8,858 nucleotides of DNA from Cloacimonetes bacterium TCS60 (GCA_001577135.1 LSCK01000071.1:1-8858); one strand, 5' to 3'; shown: positions 1-7,707, numbered from the stretch's first letter. The notes: a model not told the origin generated them from the letters alone. Numbers and translations: made by a program.

Positions 1-1028
1 GAGAGATGTTTATCTAGCTCCTCCATCGTATCATCGGACAGTTTTGCTAACTTCCCGCCCATCTCAATCAAAGTGTCAGTAGCAATTACACCGGGTCCTC
101 CGGCATTTGTAATGATGGCAATCTTATTACCGGATGGCTTGCGCTGCATTGAAAGTGATTTAGCAATATTAAACAGTTCGTCGATGGTATCAACACGGAT
201 TATTCCTGCCCGCTTGAAGGCTGCATCAAAGACAAAGTCATTGCCGGCCAAACTGCCAGTATGTGACATAGCAGCTTTAGCGCCTTCGGTGCTTTTACCA
301 GCTTTGAGTACGATAATAGGTTTATTGCGAGCAAAAGCTCTAGCAGCACTCAAAAAACTTCTGGCATCAGTTAGAGATTCCATATAAATGAGGATGCTGG
401 AAGTTTTCGGATCACTACCAAAATAATCAATCAGATCATGAAAGCCTGTGTCCAGCATCGAGCCGATGGAGACAAAATTACTAAATCCGACATTTTCATC
501 AACTGACCAATCCAGGATAGCAGTACAAAGAGCTCCACTTTGTGAAATGAAAGCAATATTACCTGGTAGAGCCATTTTATTGGAAAAGCTAAGATTCAGG
601 TTTAAAGAAGGCTTAATAAAACCAAGGCAATTAGGACCAATCATTCTCATGTTGTACTTTTTCAAACTAGCGGAGATGTGTTTGGTTAACATCTTTCCCT
701 GCTCTCCGATTTCGGCAAATCCAGCAGAAATTAACAAAATGCCTGCAACACCTGCTTCGCCACAACTCTCAACAATCGAGGGAACAGTTCGGGCTGGCGT
801 AGCAATAACAGCTAAATCCACCTTGTCAGGTACAGATTGTATATTTGGATATGCCTTTACCCCTAAAACATTATCTCTTTTGGGATTTATGGGGTAGACA
901 ATTCCGTCATACCCGGAACCGATAATGTTTTTCATGAGAGAACGTCCCACACTCCCCGTTTTGGTAGTCGCCCCAATAATAGCAATAACCTTAGGATTGA
1001 AAAGTTTTGTTAGTTTTTGTGAACTCAT
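1..1028 (-). CDS. ADP-forming acetate/acyl-CoA ligase, N-terminal 342 residues (runs off left edge)
   Basis: Enzymes of this family convert acyl-CoA, ADP and phosphate to the free acid, CoA and ATP in the cytosol, typically at the end of amino-acid or sugar fermentation. The reading frame is open from an ATG at 1028 to the window edge. Residues 12-100 form a CoA-binding Rossmann domain with IIGATTKTGSVG at 17-28. The family signature GPNCLG is at 131-136, followed by the ligase strand GNIAFISQSGA at 156-166. MSHTGSLAG at 254-262 carries His256, equivalent to the phosphorylated alpha-subunit His of archaeal ADP-forming acetyl-CoA synthetase. This argues for an active ligase rather than a Pat-type protein-acetyltransferase relative that has lost this His. 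AGAGGA (1033-1038) four bases before the ATG fixes the start. The gene follows the deacetylase stop after 13 bases, so co-transcription is likely. The missing end leaves open whether an ATP-grasp beta domain or a GNAT domain is fused. The acyl substrate cannot be told from sequence. Confidence 0.93.
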   Translation of the reverse strand, partial: MSSQKLTKLFNPKVIAIIGATTKTGSVGRSLMKNIIGSGYDGIVYPINPKRDNVLGVKAYPNIQSVPDKVDLAVIATPARTVPSIVESCGEAGVAGILLISAGFAEIGEQGKMLTKHISASLKKYNMRMIGPNCLGFIKPSLNLNLSFSNKMALPGNIAFISQSGALCTAILDWSVDENVGFSNFVSIGSMLDTGFHDLIDYFGSDPKTSSILIYMESLTDARSFLSAARAFARNKPIIVLKAGKSTEGAKAAMSHTGSLAGNDFVFDAAFKRAGIIRVDTIDELFNIAKSLSMQRKPSGNKIAIITNAGGPGVIATDTLIEMGGKLAKLSDDTMEELDKHL

Positions 1029-1032
1029 TTTA

Positions 1033-1038
1033 TCCTCT
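1033..1038 (-). promoter_or_regulatory. Ribosome binding site of the acyl-CoA ligase
   Basis: AGAGGA lies four bases before the ATG at 1028, inside the 13-base gap after the deacetylase stop codon. It supports this start and separate initiation within a shared transcript. Confidence 0.75.
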
Positions 1039-1041
1039 TTT

Positions 1042-2010
1042 TCAAATTGATTTCCAAAATTTAGATAAAGATTGTCTGGCTAACGCCTTCCTACCTTCAT
1101 ATTCATAGTAAGTTTGAATTCTAGAATCAGTTTTTCTTTCCTTGAATTTCATTTTATCATGGTTTATTCCATCCACAAAATTATAAAGGCACCTGGGAAA
1201 CATTTTGATATTATAGCCACCTTCTAAGGTTGCAAAGATATTTTTAAAGTTAGAACTCAATTTCTTACCAATCTCATAAAAGCTGTTTAGTGTAAATCTT
1301 AAATCGAGCAAAAGATCGTATTGGTGTGAATCAAAACCAGCTGGGACGGCAACAATATCAGGATCAAATTCTTTTGCAATTGGTAAGAATGATTGAAATG
1401 CGTCCATGAAAATTTCATCGCCGCTACCTGCTGGTAAGGGAACATTAACCGTAAATCCCTCTCCTTTTCCTTCACCTATCTCATCGGCATTCCCACCACC
1501 CGGAAAAGCAGGGAATTGATGAATTGACCAGTATAGCACTCGGTCAGAATTATAGAAAAATTTTTCTGTTCCACAACCCAGATGACCATCGAGATCAAAA
1601 ATCAGAACTTTTTTACCTTTATTAAGGTGGTATTGGGCGGCAATTGCTACATTATTAAATATGCAAAAACCGCTGGATTTATCGATATGGGCATGATGCC
1701 CTGGGGGTCTGGTCAAAGCGAAATCTCCTGTTTCCGACGCCATAATCGTTGCCCCGACTGCATGGATAGCTGCTTCATAGGTTCCTGGAGAGACAACGGT
1801 GTCTGCATCTAGATGTCCACCAGATTTACATGCTTTTTTCACTCTTTTAATATAATCGTTACTATGAACAAGGGTAAGAAACTCTTCCCCATTTTTAACT
1901 TCTGTTACAGGTAGCTCGCCAAGCGAAGATAGGCGTTTCTTATTCTCTGGGTGCATACCAGTATCGTGTTGCAAAAATATTGGATTATAAATTAATTCCA
2001 TATTATTCAT
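1042..2010 (-). CDS. Histone deacetylase-family (AcuC-like) zinc amidohydrolase
   Basis: This is a 322-residue, single-domain cytosolic protein of the arginase/deacetylase fold. Family members remove acetyl or other acyl groups from lysine or polyamines using one Zn(2+). Visible motifs are the substrate-cap segment HLDADT at 66-71, RPPGHHAHID at 101-110 with paired catalytic histidines 105 and 106, and DLDGHLGCGTE at 139-149. Asp141 and His143 match two zinc ligands, Asp227 in AGFDSH matches the third, and LEGGYN at 262-267 holds the transition-state Tyr266. The usual HHGNGT or HHGDGT after the zinc Asp reads HLGCGT here, so the second His and the Asp/Asn of the charge relay are replaced by Leu144 and Cys146. 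CAGGAG six bases upstream supports the ATG at 2010 over the Met at residue 4. The gene is probably first in an operon with the acyl-CoA ligase. The pairing suggests protein deacylation or acetate metabolism, by analogy with Bacillus AcuC. Polyamine deacetylation is the alternative. Confidence 0.93.
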   Translation of the reverse strand: MNNMELIYNPIFLQHDTGMHPENKKRLSSLGELPVTEVKNGEEFLTLVHSNDYIKRVKKACKSGGHLDADTVVSPGTYEAAIHAVGATIMASETGDFALTRPPGHHAHIDKSSGFCIFNNVAIAAQYHLNKGKKVLIFDLDGHLGCGTEKFFYNSDRVLYWSIHQFPAFPGGGNADEIGEGKGEGFTVNVPLPAGSGDEIFMDAFQSFLPIAKEFDPDIVAVPAGFDSHQYDLLLDLRFTLNSFYEIGKKLSSNFKNIFATLEGGYNIKMFPRCLYNFVDGINHDKMKFKERKTDSRIQTYYEYEGRKALARQSLSKFWKSI

Positions 2011-2016
2011 TTTATA

Positions 2017-2022
2017 CTCCTG
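2017..2022 (-). promoter_or_regulatory. Ribosome binding site of the deacetylase
   Basis: CAGGAG with a six-base spacer (TATAAA) to the ATG at 2010 decides between the two nearby ATG codons (residues 1 and 4) in favour of the first. Confidence 0.75.
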
Positions 2023-2112
2023 GAAGTATTAAATCTGACTACAACTCTTTTAAAATTTTCAAATAAAACAATTATGATCCTCCATTTATTAGATCTCGTA
2101 TTTATATATAAA

Positions 2113-2139
2113 AATTTATCCGAAGATAATTCATGTCAA
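2113..2139 (-). promoter_or_regulatory. Possible promoter of the deacetylase-ligase operon
   Basis: On the minus strand, TTGACA at 2139-2134 is an exact sigma-70-type -35 hexamer. The best -10 candidate is TAAATT at 2118-2113, but the 15-base spacer is short and the match is 4 of 6. A TATATATAAA run a little further downstream is an alternative. The position, about 100 bases before the deacetylase ATG and just downstream of a terminator, is suitable. In AT-rich DNA such matches arise easily. Confidence 0.25.
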
Positions 2140-2249
2140 AGAAAAAATTGGAAAGATTAAAGAATAAGGAAAAAGTAAAGAATTTTTTACTCAAGTTATC
2201 ACAGATCTGGATTTATACATTTCCACATGAATTAAATCCAAAATTATAA
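2133..2249 (+). CDS. Possible 38-residue small protein (doubtful)
   Basis: This ATG-initiated frame of 38 codons is the only plus-strand frame of note that does not lie opposite a real gene. It would encode a Lys-rich, basic N-terminal half (MSKKKLERLKNKEKVK) followed by a more hydrophobic part with one Trp and a His-Glu-containing tail. There is no good ribosome binding site, only a weak GAAG, and a possible TATAAA -10 at 2107-2112 lacks a matching -35. The frame stops just before the peptidase terminator. The composition is what AT-rich DNA gives by chance, so this is a candidate only and no function can be suggested. Confidence 0.15.
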   Translation: MSKKKLERLKNKEKVKNFLLKLSQIWIYTFPHELNPKL

Positions 2250-2251
2250 AT

Positions 2252-2284
2252 AAAAAAAAGAGCGGAATGAATTAAATTCCGCCC
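2252..2284 (-). terminator. Intrinsic terminator of the C25 peptidase gene
   Basis: As minus-strand RNA, GGGCGGAAU (2284-2276) pairs with AUUCCGCUC (2268-2260), giving nine pairs including one G-U, around a seven-base loop. An unbroken run of eight U (2259-2252) follows directly. The hairpin begins 26 bases after the peptidase stop codon. The plus strand lacks a U-run after the stem, so termination acts on the minus strand only. Confidence 0.88.
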
Positions 2285-2310
2285 TTGATTCAGCTTTATT
2301 TTGAAAAGAA

Positions 2311-5300
2311 TTATTTTAGCAATATCATCTTTTTGGTTAGTTCTTTTTCACTATTCGATATTCTATAGAAATAGATACCATTACCAACTTTTTTACCATT
2401 CATATCAGTACAATCCCAGTTATATTCATACGTTCCTGCTCTTACGTTATCAGGTGTGTATTTTTTTACTAACTGACCCAACACGTTATAGATGCGGAGT
2501 TCCGTATTTTCGCTATTTTGGGGTAAGCCAAATGATATTGTGGTACTGCCAGTAACAGGATTGGGGAAGTTTTGTTGAAGGTTCAACTTTTCAGGTTCCT
2601 GGTTTATATCAACAGCAGTAACGGGTATTTCATAACTACTGTTAGGATCACCAATGAGAAGATCATCAACATAGATACCATCACCCTCAACATACCCATC
2701 ACTATTCATGGTGAATTTGAGATATATTTCTTCACCAGCAAAATCGGAGAGATCTGAGGTCTCATATACCCAATCTGATTGATTTCCGTCATAAACGGGT
2801 TCTCCGGAGGGCTGGAAACTTCCTGTTCCCGGTTCTGTATAATCACCTTCGAGTGCAGTCCAGTTGGTTCCGTCTGTAGAAGCCAAGACCTGAGCATAAT
2901 CATAATCTGATTCAATGTCCCAGCGCGCATAAAAGTAGAGAGCACCAGATGTAGATCCGGTTAGGGAAATAATTTCATTTAATTCAAGAGTGGCATTATA
3001 GTTACTGGGATAATCTCCGCCGGGACTATCAGTAAATGAATGGGTCGGAGAAACAGAATACTGATCGCTAAGACCCCAATCAGTAGAATTCCATTGCGAT
3101 AATCCATTTTCACAATCATCCTGCAATAAAGCATTACCCAAATGATAATCAATTTCCATATCTCCATCCACTGTAATAGTTCCGACATAGGGAACATGAT
3201 TGGGAGCAGTAACATATATTTCGTAGGTGAAATGCGGTAAAACAACACTATAAGATGCATCTTGAACATCTACTGAAGCAAATTCTTCTCCATTATCTGT
3301 ACGAATATAAGTAAGATTACCGGTTTGTAATATAAAGAAGTTATCTTGTAGTTTACCATGAACCATACCGCTTTCTACAGGGCTAATCTCAATATCGTGT
3401 GTATTAGTATCATATCCCAGGAAGTAACCCATTTCCTGGTAGGGATCAAAGCCCCATTTGTCGATGTAGATATCATAAGAAGCAACTTCCTCTTCTTCAG
3501 TAACTTCATAAATACCATTGGAATTTGTGGTAGCACTAAACAGTGGATCTTCAGTTGGATCACCACCTTGTTCATAAAATCTAACTTCTGCATTGGTCAC
3601 AGGAGTTCCGTTTTCGCTGTCTGTTATAAGACCGGAAACTGTTCCATAAGCTACAATAACAGGGAAATTTTCCGGATAAAGATTGTAGCCGGATTTTGCA
3701 ATCAAACTTTTTACGGGAATCAAGGATGAAGGGGTAACTTCCATGGTATCATTAGTTGCACATACGTAACCAGATTCATCTACATCTACCCAGAGTGAAA
3801 ATTCATCTTCACTGGCATCTGCCTGAACAACCCCGGGGAGGTTAGCAGCAAAAGTGTCTACCAAACCAAAAGTAGTAAGAGCAGTTAGATCAGGAGCGGT
3901 TAAATCTGCCGCCACGACATCAAGCTGCTCATGGAATGTATAATAATCCTGGCTTGCTTTCTGCCCAAAAATATCAATCTCGGGTCCGTAGGAATAGTCA
4001 ATAGTAATTGTGGCATTACCCTGGTCATCAGTAATGTCAGAATCTGATATATAATCAAGCCCTTCAGCCCACACTTCTACACCAACTTCGGGATTTACGC
4101 TATCCGGAGACATTACATTAATTTCGATTGTAGTAGGCTCATTAACATTAATTGAGTCTGGAGTAAAATTCACAATACTGGCAGTTACTGTAATTTCACC
4201 AACATATTTTTCATAATTATGTGCGACAAAACTAATATTAATTATTCCCGGTTCAGTGGGAGGATTATCAAAGGTTAAAGTACCTGTACCAAAATCACCA
4301 ACAGTACCATAGCCAAAAATTTCGTCATCGTCATAAACGGTTATTTTTGAATTTGCAACAGCTGCGATGTCTATTTGGGGAATACCAGCCATAATAGTTT
4401 GAGGGTAGGTAGGTGATTGTTGATCCGGAGTAGCCGTCCATAAGTCTAGAGAAGGGTCACCTAGAACGTTTAATTCATAGGCACACCATCTTATTGTCTG
4501 ATTGCTTAGAATAAAAGGGATCGTCTGCTCTTTGGACAGTTGATTTGCACCAGCTATTGTGTAAACTTCTTCATCAAAAAACGCATCTACCCATTGTCGG
4601 GCAAAGTGTTGCGAAGCACCATCCGTACCACCTTGTTGGCCCCAGCCATAGCGCGTATTGGAAACAAAAGTGCCAGCGGCAGTTTCCATAGCAGTTATTT
4701 TTTCTGCAAAACAATCTGAACCGTAACTGCCAGAAGAGGTTCTATTATCAAAAGATCCACTGTAACAAGCCTGTGAATAACCGTTGATGAAGTTATAGTT
4801 CGTTCCGTCATTAGTAATATTGTTAGTTGTTAAATCATAATTATCTATATTCAAACAATGTGTTGTGCTACCGTGACCTAAATGGGACAGAATATTAGGA
4901 CCAAGATTCATTTCATCATATAAATCTTGTGAAGACCAGCTATAATTTATTTGATATAATTTTGAAACATTCCAGTCCAGGGGAATACCATTTGTCGTAT
5001 AGCCGTTATTAGAGCAATTTCCGATAAGTTCATCCAAATAGGTACCACCATAAGTGCCTGTCCATAAATTCTCGCCAACCAGAAGGACATCTTCTTGATA
5101 GCCTTCCACAGGAGATTCGGAATACATTTCAATTTTGTTTATAATATTGGTAATCTCTGCCTCTGAGTTTGTACAGGCACGACCGATATTAAATTCTGCT
5201 ATCAGGTCAGCTTCATCAGGTTCTCCCCAATAACTATTGTTATTATTATTCCAGTCTGGGCCAGTGCCTGGTTCAGAACCACGATCCAAACAGGCATAAT

Positions 5301-6240
5301 ACATATCAGCCGGGATATCGTCATCAGCGTAACCCGAACCAGGATCTGCATATAATCCCCGATGTGGGATGACATCAACATCTCCACCTAACAGGACAAA
5401 TTGCAAGGGGCTCTGGCTATATTCATCAATCAGGTAATTTCTGATTTTGGCTGGATTATCTACACCGGAATAATTATCGTAGATGTCGCTGATCAGTTCA
5501 ATTTTAGTGTTATAGCCTCTATGAGCATGGAAATCAGCTAGTTGTTGGTAATCATCTTCATTATCACTCGTGGTTATTATTATGTAATCATAACTATCAG
5601 ATTTTTGCTTGCTTATAAAATAACTATCTGCTAATTCCGGATTATCTACGATTCTGTTTAATCTGTCTTCAATATTTTTTGATTCAAATAGAAATCTACC
5701 GGCTGCTTCTGCCTCGGAGTTATAGGTTGTAGTAACTGTTACAGTTATCTCTTCGAAGTAGGATACTTTGTTCTGGGCAGGAATATAATTAATGGGAGTT
5801 ATGGCAACAGAACCCACAGAATAGCCAGCAAGAAAATTAGTACCAGGATTCATTGATTTTTCAGTGGGAAAATTTGTATTTTTCGAGTACACTTTCTGAT
5901 TGGGTTTGGTAAATGTAAACTCATTTGCTTTTGATATTGGGACTTGCTTTTGCATAGGTTTTAACATATATTGTCCCAGATTTATCTCTTTACCAAACGA
6001 TAAAGTTACATTTGAGATAATTTCGTTTTGCGGTAGTAAAAGGTTAACACCTACATAGGGTATTCCTGGTTCTCCGGGTTTCCCTAGATCAATAGCATTT
6101 TCTAGCTTGATTTCTGAATATTCTTCTCCGCTTATGATTTCTGGTTTTGCAAAATGATACGTTTTTGTGATTTTACCGGCAATAGATATTGAGTATGAAA
6201 ACAGTAAAATCAGGGCAATGATTGTAATTGTTTTTTTCAT
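2311..6240 (-). CDS. Secreted gingipain-type (family C25) cysteine peptidase with T9SS sorting domain
   Basis: This 1309-residue exported endopeptidase is probably released or surface-anchored by the type IX system. The signal peptide spans residues 1-21, with likely cleavage after Ser-Ile-Ala. Residues about 24-205 resemble the C25 propeptide, which in gingipains keeps the enzyme inactive until processed. The catalytic domain (about 215-600) starts at YDYIIITT (217-224) and contains LLGGD (283-287), SHLGHGST with catalytic His456, QACYSGSFD with nucleophile Cys492, and the family end motif GDPSL (594-598). The His-Cys spacing of 36 is close to that of RgpB. An Ig-like domain of the gingipain type follows (about 620-690), then further beta domains, a carboxypeptidase-regulatory-like repeat (about 865-950), a module shared with the neighbouring paralogue (952-1041), a MAM/jelly-roll-like domain (about 1042-1198) and a FlgD-like T9SS tail (1218-1309) ending KKMILLK. 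AAAGGA at 6245-6250 supports the start. The gene follows the regulator stop by 14 bases. Cleavage specificity (Arg, Lys or other) cannot be inferred. Confidence 0.93.
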   Translation of the reverse strand: MKKTITIIALILLFSYSISIAGKITKTYHFAKPEIISGEEYSEIKLENAIDLGKPGEPGIPYVGVNLLLPQNEIISNVTLSFGKEINLGQYMLKPMQKQVPISKANEFTFTKPNQKVYSKNTNFPTEKSMNPGTNFLAGYSVGSVAITPINYIPAQNKVSYFEEITVTVTTTYNSEAEAAGRFLFESKNIEDRLNRIVDNPELADSYFISKQKSDSYDYIIITTSDNEDDYQQLADFHAHRGYNTKIELISDIYDNYSGVDNPAKIRNYLIDEYSQSPLQFVLLGGDVDVIPHRGLYADPGSGYADDDIPADMYYACLDRGSEPGTGPDWNNNNNSYWGEPDEADLIAEFNIGRACTNSEAEITNIINKIEMYSESPVEGYQEDVLLVGENLWTGTYGGTYLDELIGNCSNNGYTTNGIPLDWNVSKLYQINYSWSSQDLYDEMNLGPNILSHLGHGSTTHCLNIDNYDLTTNNITNDGTNYNFINGYSQACYSGSFDNRTSSGSYGSDCFAEKITAMETAAGTFVSNTRYGWGQQGGTDGASQHFARQWVDAFFDEEVYTIAGANQLSKEQTIPFILSNQTIRWCAYELNVLGDPSLDLWTATPDQQSPTYPQTIMAGIPQIDIAAVANSKITVYDDDEIFGYGTVGDFGTGTLTFDNPPTEPGIINISFVAHNYEKYVGEITVTASIVNFTPDSINVNEPTTIEINVMSPDSVNPEVGVEVWAEGLDYISDSDITDDQGNATITIDYSYGPEIDIFGQKASQDYYTFHEQLDVVAADLTAPDLTALTTFGLVDTFAANLPGVVQADASEDEFSLWVDVDESGYVCATNDTMEVTPSSLIPVKSLIAKSGYNLYPENFPVIVAYGTVSGLITDSENGTPVTNAEVRFYEQGGDPTEDPLFSATTNSNGIYEVTEEEEVASYDIYIDKWGFDPYQEMGYFLGYDTNTHDIEISPVESGMVHGKLQDNFFILQTGNLTYIRTDNGEEFASVDVQDASYSVVLPHFTYEIYVTAPNHVPYVGTITVDGDMEIDYHLGNALLQDDCENGLSQWNSTDWGLSDQYSVSPTHSFTDSPGGDYPSNYNATLELNEIISLTGSTSGALYFYARWDIESDYDYAQVLASTDGTNWTALEGDYTEPGTGSFQPSGEPVYDGNQSDWVYETSDLSDFAGEEIYLKFTMNSDGYVEGDGIYVDDLLIGDPNSSYEIPVTAVDINQEPEKLNLQQNFPNPVTGSTTISFGLPQNSENTELRIYNVLGQLVKKYTPDNVRAGTYEYNWDCTDMNGKKVGNGIYFYRISNSEKELTKKMILLK

Positions 6241-6244
6241 AGTA

Positions 6245-6250
6245 TCCTTT
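6245..6250 (-). promoter_or_regulatory. Ribosome binding site of the C25 peptidase
   Basis: AAAGGA with a four-base spacer to the ATG at 6240 lies in the 14-base gap between the regulator stop codon and the peptidase start. No room exists for a separate promoter in the gap itself. Confidence 0.65.
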
Positions 6251-6254
6251 CATA

Positions 6255-7691
6255 CTAATTATTTATAAATTTTCCCTTTTTAAGTACAATTTCATTCTCC
6301 GCATAGATTGTACTATTTTTTATGAACAATTGAGCTATTAAATTGGAATCGACATTAGACATCTCCAGTTCATCCCAGCCCAATTGCAGGCTAACACAGC
6401 CTAACATTTTACTATTAATATATGGATGATCAACATTATCTTGGAGAGCTGGATTAGTTCCGATAGAAAGTGATCCCACTCTCTCCTTTTGACCAATTGC
6501 TTTTTCAAAAATTTTGTTTATTCTCTCCCCATCATTTTTTGATTCCAGGTTAACGACTTTATTGTTTTCTATCTTTACTTTCACCTTTGGAAAGGATTCA
6601 TCATAAAAATAGGCAAAATCGGTTACAAATTCTCCATTTAGTTCACAATTTTCTAACAATGTCACTAGCAGTCCACCTGGCAGTTCAGTATCCTGAGATT
6701 TTTTCTGGGCACAGCCATCTTTAAAGGCAATGGTTTTATCTTCACTAAAATTGAATTGAAGGTAATCCCCATTTTCTTCGTTAACAATCTTAAAACTACT
6801 TGCCTGCCTGAGTTTTTCCGCTGCGAATTCAATCTGCTTCCGAAGTTCCTCTCTGTCCATATACAAAGATTTCCAATACATTTCGCTATGCTGTATATAT
6901 TTCTTATCAGACATAGATTTTGTGTCTATTGTATCTATGGTTAAATAGCGTACATCTGTGTTAAAGGTTTCCCTTACATTTTTGCGCTTAGCTTCCTCTA
7001 TTTTATTACTCTTTTCTATCATATTCTGGCTCAGTGGAGCTTCCTCAATAAAACCAGGAGAAAAAATAATATGTGCATCGAGTTTATCCAGTATTACATC
7101 GTCGATAACATCATTTGTAGCATATTCAAGCGGCACATGTTTGATAAGGTTGTACTCCATGCGTTTTGTGTGAAGTATGGGGATAGCATAAGCACCTACT
7201 CTGGCGATCTCCACCATGAGATCTTCGGTTAATTTTTGGTGTTTGGGACTGTAACTGATCGCTATGATTTCATTTTCAGTTATAGCTAAATTATGGTTAA
7301 CAATACGACGAGCAATATCCTGAAAGCTAATGTCCACAATATTTTCTCTATGCCAATCTTCTATCTCCCTTTCAATTAGGTTATGAACAACCTTTGTCCT
7401 GTCTAACTCCGCATCCCCCAGCGAAATATCTACAAAATAATTTTTAGCTACTGCACGATAAAATTTTTTTACTGTTCCGCGGACTTTTTCTTTACGAACT
7501 AACTCGATAAAACCGGTATCTTCCAGCTTTTTTATGTCATACCAAAGGGCATTTTGCTTCACGTCAAGTAATTGAGCAAGCCCTTGGGCAGTGTTTTCTT
7601 CTTTAACCAAATAATTTAATATTTTGAGCCGGTGCTCTGATGCTAAAGCTTTGATCTCATTTACTTTATCAATATAGTATATATCTTTCAT
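6255..7691 (-). CDS. Winged-helix transcriptional regulator fused to a degenerate M29 aminopeptidase-like domain
   Basis: This 478-residue cytosolic protein has no signal peptide or membrane segment. Residues about 10-82 form an ArsR-like winged helix: EIKALASEHRLKILNYL is the opening helix pair, TAQGLAQLLDVKQNALWYDIKKLE covers the recognition region, and a basic wing follows at 66-77. From about 140 to 478 the sequence follows the layout of M29 aminopeptidases (AmpS/AmpT): an alpha/beta part with GAYAIPILH at 166-174, then DYLQFNF, ELPGG (336-340), VGSLSIGTNP (405-414), LGCVSLQLG (430-438) and a final beta hairpin ending in KGKFI. Positions that carry metal ligands in the active family appear replaced: Glu by Leu341, Glu by Ser407, His by Ser434 and His by Asn446. 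Only Asp448 may remain. I infer that this is a ligand-sensing pseudo-enzyme rather than a peptidase. It lies immediately upstream of the secreted C25 peptidase and is its probable regulator. No Shine-Dalgarno precedes the ATG at 7691. There is no other Met among the first 160 residues, so this start is kept. Confidence 0.85.
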   Translation of the reverse strand: MKDIYYIDKVNEIKALASEHRLKILNYLVKEENTAQGLAQLLDVKQNALWYDIKKLEDTGFIELVRKEKVRGTVKKFYRAVAKNYFVDISLGDAELDRTKVVHNLIEREIEDWHRENIVDISFQDIARRIVNHNLAITENEIIAISYSPKHQKLTEDLMVEIARVGAYAIPILHTKRMEYNLIKHVPLEYATNDVIDDVILDKLDAHIIFSPGFIEEAPLSQNMIEKSNKIEEAKRKNVRETFNTDVRYLTIDTIDTKSMSDKKYIQHSEMYWKSLYMDREELRKQIEFAAEKLRQASSFKIVNEENGDYLQFNFSEDKTIAFKDGCAQKKSQDTELPGGLLVTLLENCELNGEFVTDFAYFYDESFPKVKVKIENNKVVNLESKNDGERINKIFEKAIGQKERVGSLSIGTNPALQDNVDHPYINSKMLGCVSLQLGWDELEMSNVDSNLIAQLFIKNSTIYAENEIVLKKGKFINN

Positions 7692-7707
7692 ATAATTTTA
7701 ATATTTG

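Larger units (their letters stand above)
2011..2251. other. AT-rich intergenic region upstream of the deacetylase operon
   Basis: This stretch separates the terminator of the peptidase gene from the deacetylase start and must contain the promoter of the deacetylase-ligase pair if that pair is transcribed independently. It holds a TTGACA-like -35 on the minus strand, a second strong purine-rich GGAGGA motif (2078-2083, minus) far from the gene start, and a 38-codon open frame on the plus strand (2133-2249). No RNA gene or conserved fold was recognised. Confidence 0.6.

Noticed and set aside
73..897. Plus-strand open frames of 104 and 149 codons (73-387 and 448-897)
   Set aside because: Both lie opposite the acyl-CoA ligase, whose minus-strand frame has unmistakable family motifs. 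Their translations show no recognisable domain and they lack ribosome binding sites.
1582..1812. Plus-strand 76-codon frame opposite the deacetylase
   Set aside because: It overlaps the catalytic core of the deacetylase on the other strand and has no domain or initiation signal of its own.
2706..5387. Several minus-strand and plus-strand frames of 61-123 codons inside the peptidase gene
   Set aside because: They are out-of-frame shadows of one continuous 1309-codon gene with coherent domains from signal peptide to sorting tail. No frameshift is needed to explain them.
6255..7691. Annotation of the regulator's C-terminal domain as an active aminopeptidase
   Set aside because: The expected metal-binding Glu and His positions appear changed to Leu341, Ser407, Ser434 and Asn446, so catalysis of the M29 type is unlikely.
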